From: Spraguea lophii
Lineage: Eukaryota; Microsporidia; Spragueidae
Length of the DNA: 64,000 nt
Assembly: GCA_001887945.1 (NCBI GenBank)
Contig: LDOQ01000342.1
Span: 61,835-125,834 of the forward strand
Direction of reading: 5' to 3'
Below are positions 19,896 to 29,218 of this stretch, piece by piece. Below the pieces are notes generated by a model, which saw only the letters and a list, made by a program, of their open reading frames with translations, searched no databases and was not told the origin of the DNA. The first letter of the stretch is position 1. Each line of letters begins with the position of its first letter. The position numbers were made by a program, and so were the translations under genes.

Positions 19896-20357
19896 TTATG
19901 ATTTAGCTAACAACAATGAGAAGATAAATCCAAATAATGGTATAATTTCTATGAAAATAAATAGCACAAAGAATTGTACTGTAAATTTCTTCTGTTGTGC
20001 TTTTGTAACTGCTGAGCGTTCTGTAACTGCACCACATGCATATGCACCAAATCCTGCAGATGCTCCTAAAATAGTACCAGCGCTTAATAATTTTAGTGCA
20101 AGACTTAAAGAAGTAACTTGCTGTTTAAAAAATATAGCAAACACAATAAAAACAAAAAGTATTGGTGCTGTGGTGAAACCACAGGCTGATATTCCTGCGA
20201 CTATATCTCTTTTGATTTCTGCTGCTGCACACACACCACGGGCTACTCCTATCATTCCTTCAGCTGCTCCATAAAATGCTGGTACACTTAGAAATATGAA
20301 AAACAATGCGGTTATTAGATTGACATAAAAATCTTTGTCGAATGAAAATTCAGTCAT
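19896..20357 (-). CDS. V-ATPase proteolipid subunit c, paralog 1
   Basis: This is a membrane-rotor subunit of the vacuolar H+-ATPase. The ATG at 20357 is chosen over an upstream in-frame ATG because it follows TTAGGGGT and gives 153 residues, the normal length, aligned with its neighbour paralog. Four membrane segments are seen. TM1 begins with the Gly/Ala-rich AFYGAAEGMIGVARGVCAAA, and TM4 contains FIFIEIIPLFG with the proton-carrying glutamate at residue 137, the same position as in canonical c subunits. QQKKFTVQFF precedes TM4. It is divergently paired with 20534-20995. The Ala/Gly-rich packing and intact glutamate suggest the functional c (Vma3-like) subunit. Confidence 0.9.
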   Translation of the reverse strand: MTEFSFDKDFYVNLITALFFIFLSVPAFYGAAEGMIGVARGVCAAAEIKRDIVAGISACGFTTAPILFVFIVFAIFFKQQVTSLSLALKLLSAGTILGASAGFGAYACGAVTERSAVTKAQQKKFTVQFFVLFIFIEIIPLFGFIFSLLLAKS

Positions 20358-20533
20358 ACCCCTAAAATAGAAAAAATATAAAAATAAAAAAATGATCATT
20401 TTTATTTTTTCAAACAAATTCAAAACTGTTTCAAAGAAAAAAAATATTTTTCAAAGTTTAAAAAAACATCACTGAAAAATCAATATGAAACTTTGTTTTA
20501 ATTTATTTTAAATTTTTCTAAAAGGGGTTAACC
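20358..20533. promoter_or_regulatory. Shared bidirectional promoter of the V-ATPase c pair
   Basis: A 176-bp AT-rich gap separates two head-to-head proteolipid genes. Both coding strands read AGGGGT just before their start (TTAGGGGT-ATG on the minus strand, AAAGGGGTTAACC-ATG on the plus strand). This is a G-run instead of the C-run seen at most other genes here. The matched elements suggest co-regulation of the two rotor subunits. Confidence 0.55.
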
Positions 20534-20995
20534 ATGACAATCGAAGATAAAATATTTGACGATAAATTTTATTTTGACATCCTACGAGTTATAATCCTTC
20601 TATCACTATTACTCCCAGTATTTTTTGGAGCTTCAAAAGGCCTAAAAATGGCAGGAGAAGGAGTATGCACATCATCACTGATAAAAAGAAATCTTACTAG
20701 TTCCATCGCACCCTGTGCTTTTATCACCACACCCATAATGTTTTCCTTAATAGGATTCTTCACTATTAAAGACGTAGAAATACGGAGTTACAACCAAGGT
20801 TGCAGACTTCTTGCAGGAGCCACCATGCTTGGAATACCAGGAGGATTTACTGCATATTATGCAGGAGAAATAGCAAAATATTCTATTGTAGCAGTAGTAC
20901 AACAAAAAAAATTTACATTCCAATTTTTTGTAACATTTATATTTTTAGAGATTATACCAATATTTGGAATGATTCTATTTTTTGTTATAAAATAA
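20534..20995 (+). CDS. V-ATPase proteolipid subunit c-like, paralog 2 (c or c')
   Basis: This second 153-residue rotor proteolipid is transcribed away from paralog 1. Four membrane segments are evident. The TM1 motif PVFFGASKGLKMAGEGVCTSS is the same as in the paralog in outline but has lost several small residues. TM4 carries FIFLEIIPIFG with the essential glutamate at residue 139. The block VQQKKFTFQFFVTFIF before and in TM4 is almost identical to the paralog. The divergence in TM1-TM3 fits a c' (Vma11-like) role in a mixed ring, but that is inference. The start follows AGGGGTTAACC. Confidence 0.88.
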   Translation: MTIEDKIFDDKFYFDILRVIILLSLLLPVFFGASKGLKMAGEGVCTSSLIKRNLTSSIAPCAFITTPIMFSLIGFFTIKDVEIRSYNQGCRLLAGATMLGIPGGFTAYYAGEIAKYSIVAVVQQKKFTFQFFVTFIFLEIIPIFGMILFFVIK

Positions 20996-21482
20996 AAGAG
21001 AAGATATTTTTAAAATAAATTATTATTTTGACCGTATTCTGCTGTATAAATATTATTTTAAAATATTTATTAAAAAATAGTATAATTACGTTATCTATCT
21101 CATATATAATTTTATATTCTTACAACTTAAACTGTAATAACGATAATAAATTATATTTTCTAATAATTATACATTCAATATAATGATATTTAAGTGATAT
21201 TTAGATAATTTTCTTTAAAATAAATATTCTTTATAACTTTTAAAAATTATTCTTTGGCTTTTCTATGTTTTATAAATAAATTATTTAAATATTTTATTAT
21301 TATTTAGAGAATAATACCTTATCATTTTGTAATATATAAATAGTTATATACATTATATTATGATTTACTTATTATACATTATACTATTATACATTATACT
21401 ATTATTTATTTACTTACTTATTATTTTTTAAAGGAAATAAAAATATATTTTGTTTTCTTTAAAAATTTACTATTCCCCCTTT
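20996..21482. repeat. Intergenic region with a short tandem repeat (about 21370-21402)
   Basis: About 490 bp without a gene. Around 21370-21402 the unit attatacattatact (15 bp) is present twice in tandem, followed by a third partial unit. The region upstream of CPSF30 ends with TTCCCCCTTT, the start signal. Confidence 0.5.
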
Positions 21483-22019
21483 ATGAGAGAGCCAGTGTTT
21501 GATTTTGAAGAATTTATAAAAAATACACGTAAGCTTGTAGAAGAGGATAATATATACTGTGAGCCATATCAAAAAAATCAATGTTTTAAGAAAGATTGTT
21601 CTAAATTTCATATAAAATTGGAAAAGGCTGTAATATGTAAGCATTGGTTAAGAGGGTTATGTAAGAAGGGAAGGCAGTGTGAATTTTTACATGAATATAA
21701 TCTTAAAAAAATGCCGGAGTGTTGGTTTTTTTCAAAATATGGAGAATGTGCAAATCCAGAGTGTAATTTTTTACATATCGATCCAAATAGTAGTTCTAAG
21801 GAGTGTTTGTGGTATAAAAGAGGATTTTGTAGGCATGGGATGATGTGTAGAAATAGACATGCTAAGAAAAAAATATGTTTTTCTTATTTTTATGGATTTT
21901 GTATTGCAGGAAGTAGTTGTGATTTCGGACATCCTAAACATGAAATACCGGATCAGATGCAACAGAGGGTGGTTCAGGAAAAAGACATAATACCAAAACC
22001 TAGAAAAGTTTTTAAATAA
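21483..22019 (+). CDS. YTH1: CPSF30/Yth1 CCCH zinc-finger protein of the polyadenylation complex
   Basis: This subunit of the cleavage and polyadenylation complex recognises the poly(A) signal in pre-mRNA. The open frame extends upstream only from a TTG codon. The ATG at 21483 lies just after TTCCCCCTTT and gives 178 residues. Five CCCH fingers follow one another, each with the C-x(5-8)-C-x(4-5)-C-x3-H spacing: CEPYQKNQCFKKDCSKFH, CKHWLRGLCKKGRQCEFLH, CWFFSKYGECANPECNFLH, CLWYKRGFCRHGMMCRNRH and CFSYFYGFCIAGSSCDFGH. This is the CPSF30 arrangement without the C-terminal zinc knuckles of animal homologues. The 3' end faces the transporter gene at 22051. Confidence 0.93.
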   Translation: MREPVFDFEEFIKNTRKLVEEDNIYCEPYQKNQCFKKDCSKFHIKLEKAVICKHWLRGLCKKGRQCEFLHEYNLKKMPECWFFSKYGECANPECNFLHIDPNSSSKECLWYKRGFCRHGMMCRNRHAKKKICFSYFYGFCIAGSSCDFGHPKHEIPDQMQQRVVQEKDIIPKPRKVFK

Positions 22020-22050
22020 AAGTAATTTTAAAATTTATTTATTAGAAAAA

Positions 22051-23091
22051 TTATTCTTTTACTTCTATTTTTAAATCCTTTTTTTGTTCTTCCTCGATCT
22101 TCTCTATCTGTTCTTTTTCAATCTTCTTAATGCAATGTTCCGTAGAATATGTCAAATAGAAAGAAGATCCTAAACATATCAAATAAAGTAAAATATAAAA
22201 TATTTTATCAAATCTCTTAAAACTATCCTTGGTAAAGAATGCTCCACTTTTTATCAATCTTTTAAAATATGTTTTATCCATACTCACAAGAATAAAATAT
22301 AATCCAATATAACAATTATTCGAAAGAAGAGAAGCTTGAAATGAAATTGGAGAATATTTTTTTATAAAGAATGGTGATACAGCATATACCAATGTCAATG
22401 CAGCACCAAAACCTATTATTGGCATCCAATGCTTTGTATAATATTTGAATAATTCAATAGGCATCTGAGCATTCTTTTTATCAACAATAAAAGATACAAC
22501 AAGTGTTATAGGGATTGCGAATGCAGCCATCACAACAGAATAGTAATTTACATCATAATTCTGTAAGATCTGAAATTGAAGATATAAATCTATTGTTATG
22601 GTAATATTCGATAGAAGAACGAACAGTGTGGCAAGAAAGGTTATTTTAAGATTTCCATAAGAAAAATAGCTTATAAAGAAACAGAATACAATAATAAAAA
22701 TAAATGCCAATAGCTTATATAACGTTATATCTTCTTTTTCTTTACGTATGTATTTTTTATAGACTACAGAAATAGGGAATCCTAATTGACTTATAGCAAC
22801 TACATAATATAATGATGCTCTATCAATAGCCAATAACATAAATGCATTTATAAGAACTTCTGTAAGACTTACAATAAATATCTTCAAGAATGGTGTTGTA
22901 CCTCCTTTTTTTGCTCCTCTAACCACAATTATTATAGAATTAGCTATTATAAGGAGAATAAAAAATGTACAAAGTTTTGTAAAAAGCCAACAATTGTTAT
23001 CTATATATCCAGATAAATATAAATAAGCTGCAAAACATATTGATATTCCTTGTCCACAGAAACCTTTTATAAGATTTTCGTATACTACCAT
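22051..23091 (-). CDS. DMT-type multipass transporter, nucleotide-sugar-transporter-like (paralog of 59313-60197)
   Basis: The ATG at 23091, preceded by ATACCCACC, gives 346 residues; the open frame above it begins with TTG and is not used. About ten hydrophobic segments span the protein, with a charged cytosolic C-tail (Lys/Glu-rich, about 25 residues). The mid-protein block YYVVAISQLGFPISVVYKKYIRKEKEDIT recurs almost unchanged in the gene at 59313. So does the late block KKYSPISFQASLLSNNCYIG. Size, topology and the ISQL-P-I pattern fit the drug/metabolite transporter superfamily (SLC35-like). The substrate is unknown; nucleotide sugars for the ER/Golgi are one option. Confidence 0.65.
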   Translation of the reverse strand: MVVYENLIKGFCGQGISICFAAYLYLSGYIDNNCWLFTKLCTFFILLIIANSIIIVVRGAKKGGTTPFLKIFIVSLTEVLINAFMLLAIDRASLYYVVAISQLGFPISVVYKKYIRKEKEDITLYKLLAFIFIIVFCFFISYFSYGNLKITFLATLFVLLSNITITIDLYLQFQILQNYDVNYYSVVMAAFAIPITLVVSFIVDKKNAQMPIELFKYYTKHWMPIIGFGAALTLVYAVSPFFIKKYSPISFQASLLSNNCYIGLYFILVSMDKTYFKRLIKSGAFFTKDSFKRFDKIFYILLYLICLGSSFYLTYSTEHCIKKIEKEQIEKIEEEQKKDLKIEVKE

Positions 23092-24252
23092 GGTGGGTAT
23101 ATTTTTAAAAAAAATATAAGAGAAAAAATCTCTTTTGAAAAATATTGATATGATAAAAGTATATTTTTTTAATAACAAAATAAAGAATACTTTTAAAAAG
23201 TGATGGTATTTTCAAAAATATATTGATATAGTTAAAAAAATTACCCCGTTATTTCTATTCTTTTACAAAATAAATAAAAAAATCACATATAAATATTCCT
23301 TTTTTGATGATATTAAAGAAACATTAGAGAGATTCATTGAAGAAATGAATTAAAATTTATTTATTATCTTCTTATAAGCCTAAAATATATCCCATTAAAT
23401 ATATTAATTATTTGATACTTAGGATCTTTGATAACTATAATTTTTTTATAAAAATATGTTTCCATTCTTTTTATTTCTCCAAGTAAAATCCAGTTCAAAT
23501 GAACAAACACTTAAATTATATACGCTCCATATACAACAGAATATTTATATTTATTAATAACCTCAATTAATGGTCTTTAAATTGAAAGATAAAGATTTAT
23601 TTTAAAAATCAGTAAAAAGGTAAAAATTATTTTCATATATTAATAATTTTAATTCTGTAGTGATAATAAGTGTTGAGCATAAAAACTCGTAAAAATGAGT
23701 GTAAGGTTTTTTCCTTTAGTAAAAAATAAAAAAAATAACCTCTTATGAATTATTCTATAGATAATAGAATTAATATTTATAATTTATAAAAATTATCGTA
23801 TTTTATTTGAAATAATTGATATCCAATTTACAACATCATTTTCTATTCAATCTCTTGCATTTTTATTTCTGGATACGAAAAATTATATAAAAAAATAATT
23901 ATTTACTAATTCTAGTTATCATGTTATTAATAACAGCAAGTCCACATATTATAAACTTTAATTCTAAGTATATCATCCATTGAACAGGATAAAATCAATC
24001 AAAATTTTATCTTTTGTTTCAAAATCTCCAAATCCAACTTTTTTTTAAAAGTATTCTTTAAATATAAAAATAGACATAAAAATATTGTACATATCAAAAC
24101 AAAAAGATATCATCCACCATTAAAATTGTATATTAAGTATATTTTATCCTTTATTTATAAACAATGGTTTTAATTAATATCATTTGTTTTGATATGTAAA
24201 ATATTATTGATTTGTTTTGTATATTTAATAATTCTAAATTTTTTATCCTTCC
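23092..24252. other. Intergenic region with a possible coding remnant
   Basis: About 1.16 kb upstream of uridine kinase. Between about 23205 and 23353 one plus-strand frame stays open for some 50 codons (ending IKETLERFIEEMN) and contains an ACCCC run, but it has no ATG. I read it as a gene remnant or chance. Nothing else is recognisable. Confidence 0.35.
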
Positions 24253-25107
24253 ATGACAGGAAAAATATATGCATTGATAAAGGAGCGATTTTCTCTATCC
24301 GAATCTAAAAAGATTGTGATAGTAATACACGGACAGAGTTCTTCAGGGAAAACAACTATATCAAGGACATTGGAAAAATTATTTAATAAGAATGATATCC
24401 CTAATATTTATATCGGATTGGATTCATATTATAAAACATTCGATTTTTCTAAACCTGTCGAATCTTATGATTTTGATAATCCCGGTGCATTTGATTTTGA
24501 TAAGATTTATAAAACTTTACAAGCGATAGATAATGATTTGGATGAGATACCAACATATTCGTATTGTTATAAAAATAAAATATTGGAAGGACCAAATTAC
24601 ATAAAAAATTATAAACCTAAAGTAGTGATAATAGAAGGATTGTATGCACTTAATCTTTTTAATAAGAAATCTTTCGATCATGAGAATTTTGATCCTTGGA
24701 CAACAATTTACCCAGAAAAATTAGTAGAAAAATTCACATATAAAAATTTCCTTCCTCTTAAAATCAGACTGACCCTATGTAAGAATTTAGGTCGGCAAAT
24801 ACGAATTGAAAGAGACGTAAAAGAAAGAGGAAGAACAGTAGAATTTGCTACTAAACAATTTGAAACACAGGTATGGCCGGCAACACAAAGATGGGTAAAC
24901 ATGAAAGAATTCAAAGAAGATATTACCATAGTACATGGCAATTTCAATATTAAAATGGTTAATGCACTTCTTCGTGGAATAATGGATTTTATGAGAATGA
25001 AATCTGATAAAAACCAACTTGATAGCAAATATACTTCATTGAACCCGTTGGATTGTTCTAATGAATGCAGAGAGTCAACTGAAAGTTTGCTGTTAGAAGA
25101 TAATTAA
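24253..25107 (+). CDS. URK1: Uridine kinase
   Basis: This cytosolic enzyme phosphorylates uridine or cytidine in pyrimidine salvage, important in an organism that cannot make pyrimidines de novo. The 284-residue protein has the P-loop GQSSSGKTT at residues 27-35. Next come the substrate-binding block GLDSYYKTFDF and YDFDNPGAFDF, the Walker-B-like VVIIEGLYAL, and the LID region RQIRIERDVKERGRT typical of the uridine kinase/phosphoribulokinase family. The C-terminal 30 residues are variable and Ser-rich. The start follows ATCCTTCC. No uracil phosphoribosyltransferase domain is fused, unlike in plant and animal long forms. Confidence 0.93.
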   Translation: MTGKIYALIKERFSLSESKKIVIVIHGQSSSGKTTISRTLEKLFNKNDIPNIYIGLDSYYKTFDFSKPVESYDFDNPGAFDFDKIYKTLQAIDNDLDEIPTYSYCYKNKILEGPNYIKNYKPKVVIIEGLYALNLFNKKSFDHENFDPWTTIYPEKLVEKFTYKNFLPLKIRLTLCKNLGRQIRIERDVKERGRTVEFATKQFETQVWPATQRWVNMKEFKEDITIVHGNFNIKMVNALLRGIMDFMRMKSDKNQLDSKYTSLNPLDCSNECRESTESLLLEDN

Positions 25108-25688
25108 ACATTGGAAAATAGTTTATATCGTTTGTTAATATATTTATTCTAATAGCCTTATCTTTAAAATATCAATAATCTTGTATAAGTATAGTATTAT
25201 AACATTTATTTAGGTCTCTCGGGTTGAAAACTAGGAATATGCGTATAGTTTAATTATTTGAAATTAATGTAACTATGTTCTTTAAATAAATAAAGAATAA
25301 CTATTAAAGTAAATATCTTCTATAAATAAATATTTTTATGGCCAAAGAATACATTATAAAGTTATATTAACTTTATTTCTATTATTAAATATCTTTACTT
25401 GTAAAAATATTATTTTATTCTGAATTAATTTCATTAGAATACGAATATTATAATTTTTTATGACAAAATTTTTGGTAAAATACATAAATTTTATATAATA
25501 AATATGAATTATTTACCATAAAGAATAAAATTCAATATTCATTCAATATATTTTTTTATATTTTTCGATTAAATAAAATATTTATTTTGTATTTTAAAAA
25601 ATATTATGTTTAAACTCTTTCATTATTTTCCCATTGTTAATCCATTAATTTTTTTTGAAAATTTATTTTTTTCTTTTTTCTCACCCTA
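25108..25688. other. Intergenic region
   Basis: About 580 bp of AT-rich sequence between uridine kinase and the ubiquitin-eL40 gene. I see no gene or repeat apart from the CTCACCCTA start signal at its right end. Confidence 0.5.
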
Positions 25689-26072
25689 ATGCAATTATTT
25701 CTAAAATCACCTAATGGTACATCCACAATTGATTTAGCATTGGAAAATACTCTTGAAAATGTTTTGACAAACGAAGGAGTTTCTACTGAAAACAACAGAT
25801 TCATATATAATGGTAAGCAAATGGATACAAACAGATGTTTATTTGAATATGGATTTAAAGGTTTAGAAACAATATATGTCACTGGAAGAATTTGTGGTGG
25901 AAAATTAACCGATGATGATAAGGTATTAGCTATAACAAAGTTTGAGAAACAAGTGTGTAGAAAGTGTTATGCAAGACTTCCTATAAGAGCAACACATTGC
26001 AGAAAGAGAGCTTGTGGATACTCAAGTAAATTGAGAGGAAAGAAGAAGAGAAGAGATGAAAGTAAGAAATAA
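25689..26072 (+). CDS. Degenerate ubiquitin fused to ribosomal protein eL40
   Basis: This 127-residue fusion has a ubiquitin-like N-terminus (residues 1-71) and eL40 (72-127). The ribosomal part is clear: a C4 zinc site in [22 protein letters not shown] and a basic tail; it belongs to the 60S subunit. The ubiquitin part keeps the I44/G47/K48-equivalent block (RFIYNGKQ) and a Gly-Gly junction. It is five residues short of ubiquitin, has lost the segment with K27/K29/K33, and ends GRICGG instead of LRLRGG. Fusion with cleavage at GG is the normal delivery route for eL40. Here the released moiety looks like a chaperone-type leader rather than a working ubiquitin. The start follows CTCACCCTA. Confidence 0.9.
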   Translation: MQLFLKSPNGTSTIDLALENTLENVLTNEGVSTENNRFIYNGKQMDTNRCLFEYGFKGLETIYVTGRICGGKLTDDDKVLAITKFEKQVCRKCYARLPIRATHCRKRACGYSSKLRGKKKRRDESKK

Positions 26073-26250
26073 ATTTTTAAGAAAATAAAAATTATTTTTT
26101 TAAAGATTTGAAACAAATAATTCTTTTGATCGAAGAAAGAAAAAGTAGTTTTTCATTTATTACCTCAAATAAATGTTATTTTTCATTATAAATTATTCAA
26201 AACATTTTATTTTTTGCAAAAAAATAATTATTTGATTTCTATTTAAATAT

Positions 26251-27021
26251 TTAATATAATTGCTTAGGCTCTAAAAAATTACTCAAAGAAATATACAAAG
26301 CTTCCAATCTTTCTATGATCTCATTAAGATTTTTCTTTCTTATTTCTTTTTTATCCATAATTTTATAAAAATTTATAATTTTAACTTTTCCTACACATTC
26401 TTCCTCTATTCCATTTACAATCTTTTTATTTTCTATAATTTCATTCTTTATTTTGTTTTTATAATATTTTAATATTCCTAATGTTATTCTTTTCGTGTCG
26501 TTTGATAATAGATAAAATATTTTCTCATCAATTTTTCTCTTTTTTATTTTCTTAACAAAAATATCTATTTCATCTTTTGAAAATACCAATCTTTTAAGTT
26601 CTTTATGAAATTCATTTATTTCAATAATGATTCCTAGTCTTTGTTGTATTCCAATAACAATATGTTCTTCTAAGCCCATTATTTTATATGTAATATTGCA
26701 TTTTAGTAAATTTATTAAACTTTTATCCATTTTTATAAGACTTTCATCTTTTAATTTTTTTAGAAGATTGTAATCTACATTCTTAAGAAAGAATCTATTG
26801 CTATTAAAATACCTATTTTCTGCTAAAAAGAAAAATAGATTTTTGAATAACTTAGGTTCTGTCATTGTTAGAAGTCTATTGTAAAGAAAATCTAATTTTT
26901 CTACAGGAATAATTTCATTTTTTTCTAAGTATGGAGATGTGTTCAATGAGACAGCATCTTCATTAGATTCCAAAGGTTTACATATTTCATTGTTAAGATG
27001 GACTTCTGAGTATTGTCTCAT
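26251..27021 (-). CDS. Orphan helical protein (256 aa)
   Basis: I do not recognise the family. The protein is intact, Lys/Ile/Asn-rich and mostly helical, with no signal peptide or membrane segment. Helices such as EKLDFLYNRLLTM, LKKLKDESLIKM and the closing NEIIERLEALYISLSNFLEP suggest an all-alpha interaction module. The start has only GAAAACC upstream. It sits between the ubiquitin-eL40 gene and the RRM gene and shares the minus strand with the latter. Codon composition resembles neighbouring real genes, so I consider it real. Confidence 0.7.
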   Translation of the reverse strand: MRQYSEVHLNNEICKPLESNEDAVSLNTSPYLEKNEIIPVEKLDFLYNRLLTMTEPKLFKNLFFFLAENRYFNSNRFFLKNVDYNLLKKLKDESLIKMDKSLINLLKCNITYKIMGLEEHIVIGIQQRLGIIIEINEFHKELKRLVFSKDEIDIFVKKIKKRKIDEKIFYLLSNDTKRITLGILKYYKNKIKNEIIENKKIVNGIEEECVGKVKIINFYKIMDKKEIRKKNLNEIIERLEALYISLSNFLEPKQLY

Positions 27022-27224
27022 GGTTTTCTATTATAAAGATTTATTTGTAAAAAAAATATGATTGTATCAAAAATCTGATAAATCGATAGAATTGGATTGG
27101 AATGACATTATAAATTTGTTTGGCTTATTATAATGTAAAATATAGAATTTAAAAACAATATTTTAATATTTTTAATAATTATTTTTGTAATAAAAAGCTT
27201 CATTCAGCTATACTTTTAAACATT

Positions 27225-27836
27225 TTAATTATATCTTTCTCTAATCATTTTCTCTATCTGTTTTAATTTCGAAAAAATAAATTCATCTAAAGCTTCAACA
27301 AACACATTACCAGTTTCTTCTTTTTCATTAATCACTTTGGCTACTATTTGCTCCAATTCTTCTCTTTTTTTCGGATTATTATCCCAAGCCAATTTACATT
27401 CCACTTTACCTTTATTAAATGCATTTACATTTATTTTTAAAGCTTCTAAAGCTGCTCTACTATCAAAAAATTCCACATATTTTTTAAAATTCTTATAATC
27501 TCTCACTTCCTTTATCTCACCAAACTTTTCCAACTCATCATGTATTTCCTCATCAGTAAGTGGGGCTTGCATATCTTTCATTGATAAAAATACTGTACCT
27601 TGACAAGCATTTTCTAATTCTTGAGTATGTAAACAAAAATTAACATCTATAAAATTTTTATGAAGTTCTTTATAGGCTTCCACAGCAGTTCGTAAATCGA
27701 AGAATGTAATAAAATCAAAATCATCATTTATTTTTATTATTTCTTTATATTCGAAATTGTTTATAATATTAGAAGATGCTTTTGTATTTCTAAGAAGCAA
27801 AACTCTGGTCTTGGTAGATAGTTTTTGATCATACAT
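27225..27836 (-). CDS. Mei2-like RNA-binding (RRM) protein
   Basis: This 203-residue protein has a degenerate first RRM (about 10-80) and a clearer second RRM (about 82-155): GTVFLSMKDMQAPLTDEEIHDELEKFGEIKEVRDYKNFKKYVEFFDSRAALEAL is split across RNP-like strands. The combination of 'GEIKEVRD' and 'YVEFFDSRAA' is typical of the Mei2/AML family, RNA-binding regulators of the mitosis-meiosis switch. The family's distinctive C-terminal RRM3 is not seen; instead a charged helical tail follows. The start is directly preceded by AATCCC. It may equally be a general hnRNP-like protein, but the second RRM favours the Mei2 group. Confidence 0.7.
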   Translation of the reverse strand: MYDQKLSTKTRVLLLRNTKASSNIINNFEYKEIIKINDDFDFITFFDLRTAVEAYKELHKNFIDVNFCLHTQELENACQGTVFLSMKDMQAPLTDEEIHDELEKFGEIKEVRDYKNFKKYVEFFDSRAALEALKINVNAFNKGKVECKLAWDNNPKKREELEQIVAKVINEKEETGNVFVEALDEFIFSKLKQIEKMIRERYN

Positions 27837-27909
27837 GGGATTAAATGGTTTAAATGTTTTTTAAAAATATATAAAATTGTAAATATTAGAAACATGAAAA
27901 AAGTTTATT

Positions 27910-27924
27910 GAGATTAAATTTCGT
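27910..27924 (+). repeat. Left target-site duplication of SINE copy A
   Basis: The 15-bp sequence gagattaaatttcgt occurs here and again at 28416-28430, immediately after the A-tail of the element. A duplication of this length with an A-tail is the mark of target-primed reverse transcription. Confidence 0.85.
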
Positions 27925-28415
27925 CCCGCTTGGCCCAGTGGTCGTGGGGTGGTAACCAAACCCCAAGCCTGGCGGGTTCGAATCCCTCATCCAGAAAAAA
28001 ATTTTCAAAACAAAAAAAAATAATAATAAACGCAGAAGAGAAGAAAAAGGTTGTTGAGTGGGTGAGGTTTCGATAGTGCAGCATAGCTGTGCTTTGTATG
28101 ACGGCCCCGCTACTAGATTAAAGTAGTGTTTAGCTGATGTAGTTGCAATCCCTGTATTGATTAGTGACTCGGCCAATACTATGCAACGAAAGAGGCTGGG
28201 AATTCCTTAAGAGCTGGAAGTGGGGGCGGCGACGTGCACCAGACGCAAAATCCTAACACTCTGGAGCATAAGGTAAGATGAGATTAATGCATATCTGTAG
28301 CGAAACCAGTTAGTACAAGTTTAATTTCGCTCGAGGAACCGAAGGTCACAGACCATGGTAGGCCGCAACCGGCCAGGAAACTTTGATAAATAAAAGTTTC
28401 ATTCGTAAAAAAAAA
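27925..28415 (+). mobile_element. Full-length tRNA-derived SINE, copy A
   Basis: This 491-bp non-coding retroelement has a much higher GC content than its surroundings. Its head carries a Pol III A box (tggcccagtgg, 27931-27941) and a B box (ggttcgaatcc, 27975-27985) at normal tRNA spacing. An A-rich linker, a unique body of about 380 bp and a 3' end with nine A residues follow. A 15-bp target-site duplication flanks it. It encodes no protein: the open frame on its minus strand is an artefact that recurs in every intact copy. Such elements are moved by a partner LINE; none is visible here. Nearly identical to the inverted copy at 29219-29710, so recent. Confidence 0.9.
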
Positions 28416-28430
28416 GAGATTAAATTTCGT
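28416..28430 (+). repeat. Right target-site duplication of SINE copy A
   Basis: An exact second copy of gagattaaatttcgt, directly following the nine-A tail of the element. Confidence 0.85.
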
Positions 28431-29206
28431 AACAAATTTTTATTTCTGAAATTTATAATAAAATCTTCCATATTGTTTAAAATCCAAAATTTAAAAAAAT
28501 TCTGATTTAATTTTTACCGACCCTAAACTTGATTTTTTGAATTTCACGATGGAATAATAAGCAAAATTTAAAATATATATCATATAAATATGTAAAAATG
28601 TAAGCATAATATTTAAGATTTAAAAATATAGTTTAAATTCATCTTTACTGAAAATATTTGTAGCATTTCAAAAAATACCATTTATTTTTGAGGATATTAT
28701 AATTATAAAAGGACAACAAATAACGTATTCAAAGCAAAATATAAATAAAATTTGAAATAATAAAATATAAATACAAACAAATTATTTGAAAATATAAAAA
28801 ATATTTTGTATTGTTGAGTAGCGGATTATATTATTATATGTTTCAATCAAACAAAACAATGTGAATATAATTAAATTGATATTAAACATGTAAAATATAG
28901 ATATTTTTACTTTTTTTTATAAAATATTTTTTAAAAATCGGTAAGAATGAATTATATAAACATGAAAAAGAATCCTTAAACAAAAAAACCGAAGGATTTA
29001 AAACAAATAAGTGTTTATTTTAAATATTACAAATCAGGCAAACTTCTTCAAATAAAAATCTCTTTTTTTAATAAAATTAAATAAAATAATTGTTATCTGC
29101 TTTTTTAGAGTATTCATATTAAAAATTAGCTATCTTTCCAGAAATTTTTTAAGATATCTCCAGATTATCCTTATGTGTGTATTATGTTATTTTATTGTTT
29201 ATAAAT
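28431..29206. other. AT-rich spacer between inverted SINE copies
   Basis: About 780 bp with no gene, RNA or repeat that I can recognise. It forms the loop of the large inverted repeat made by SINE copies A and B. Confidence 0.55.
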
Positions 29207-29218
29207 TATTTTTGAAGT

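Noticed and set aside
27923..27998. A possible functional tRNA gene at the SINE head
   Set aside because: A and B boxes are present, but the acceptor stem does not pair and the anticodon loop is too long, so it is only tRNA-derived.
27886..28176. A 96-codon minus-strand open frame, repeated on the plus strand at 29457-29768
   Set aside because: Both lie inside SINE copies A and B in antisense orientation, and the frame is destroyed in all older copies. It is an artefact of the GC-richer element, not a conserved gene.
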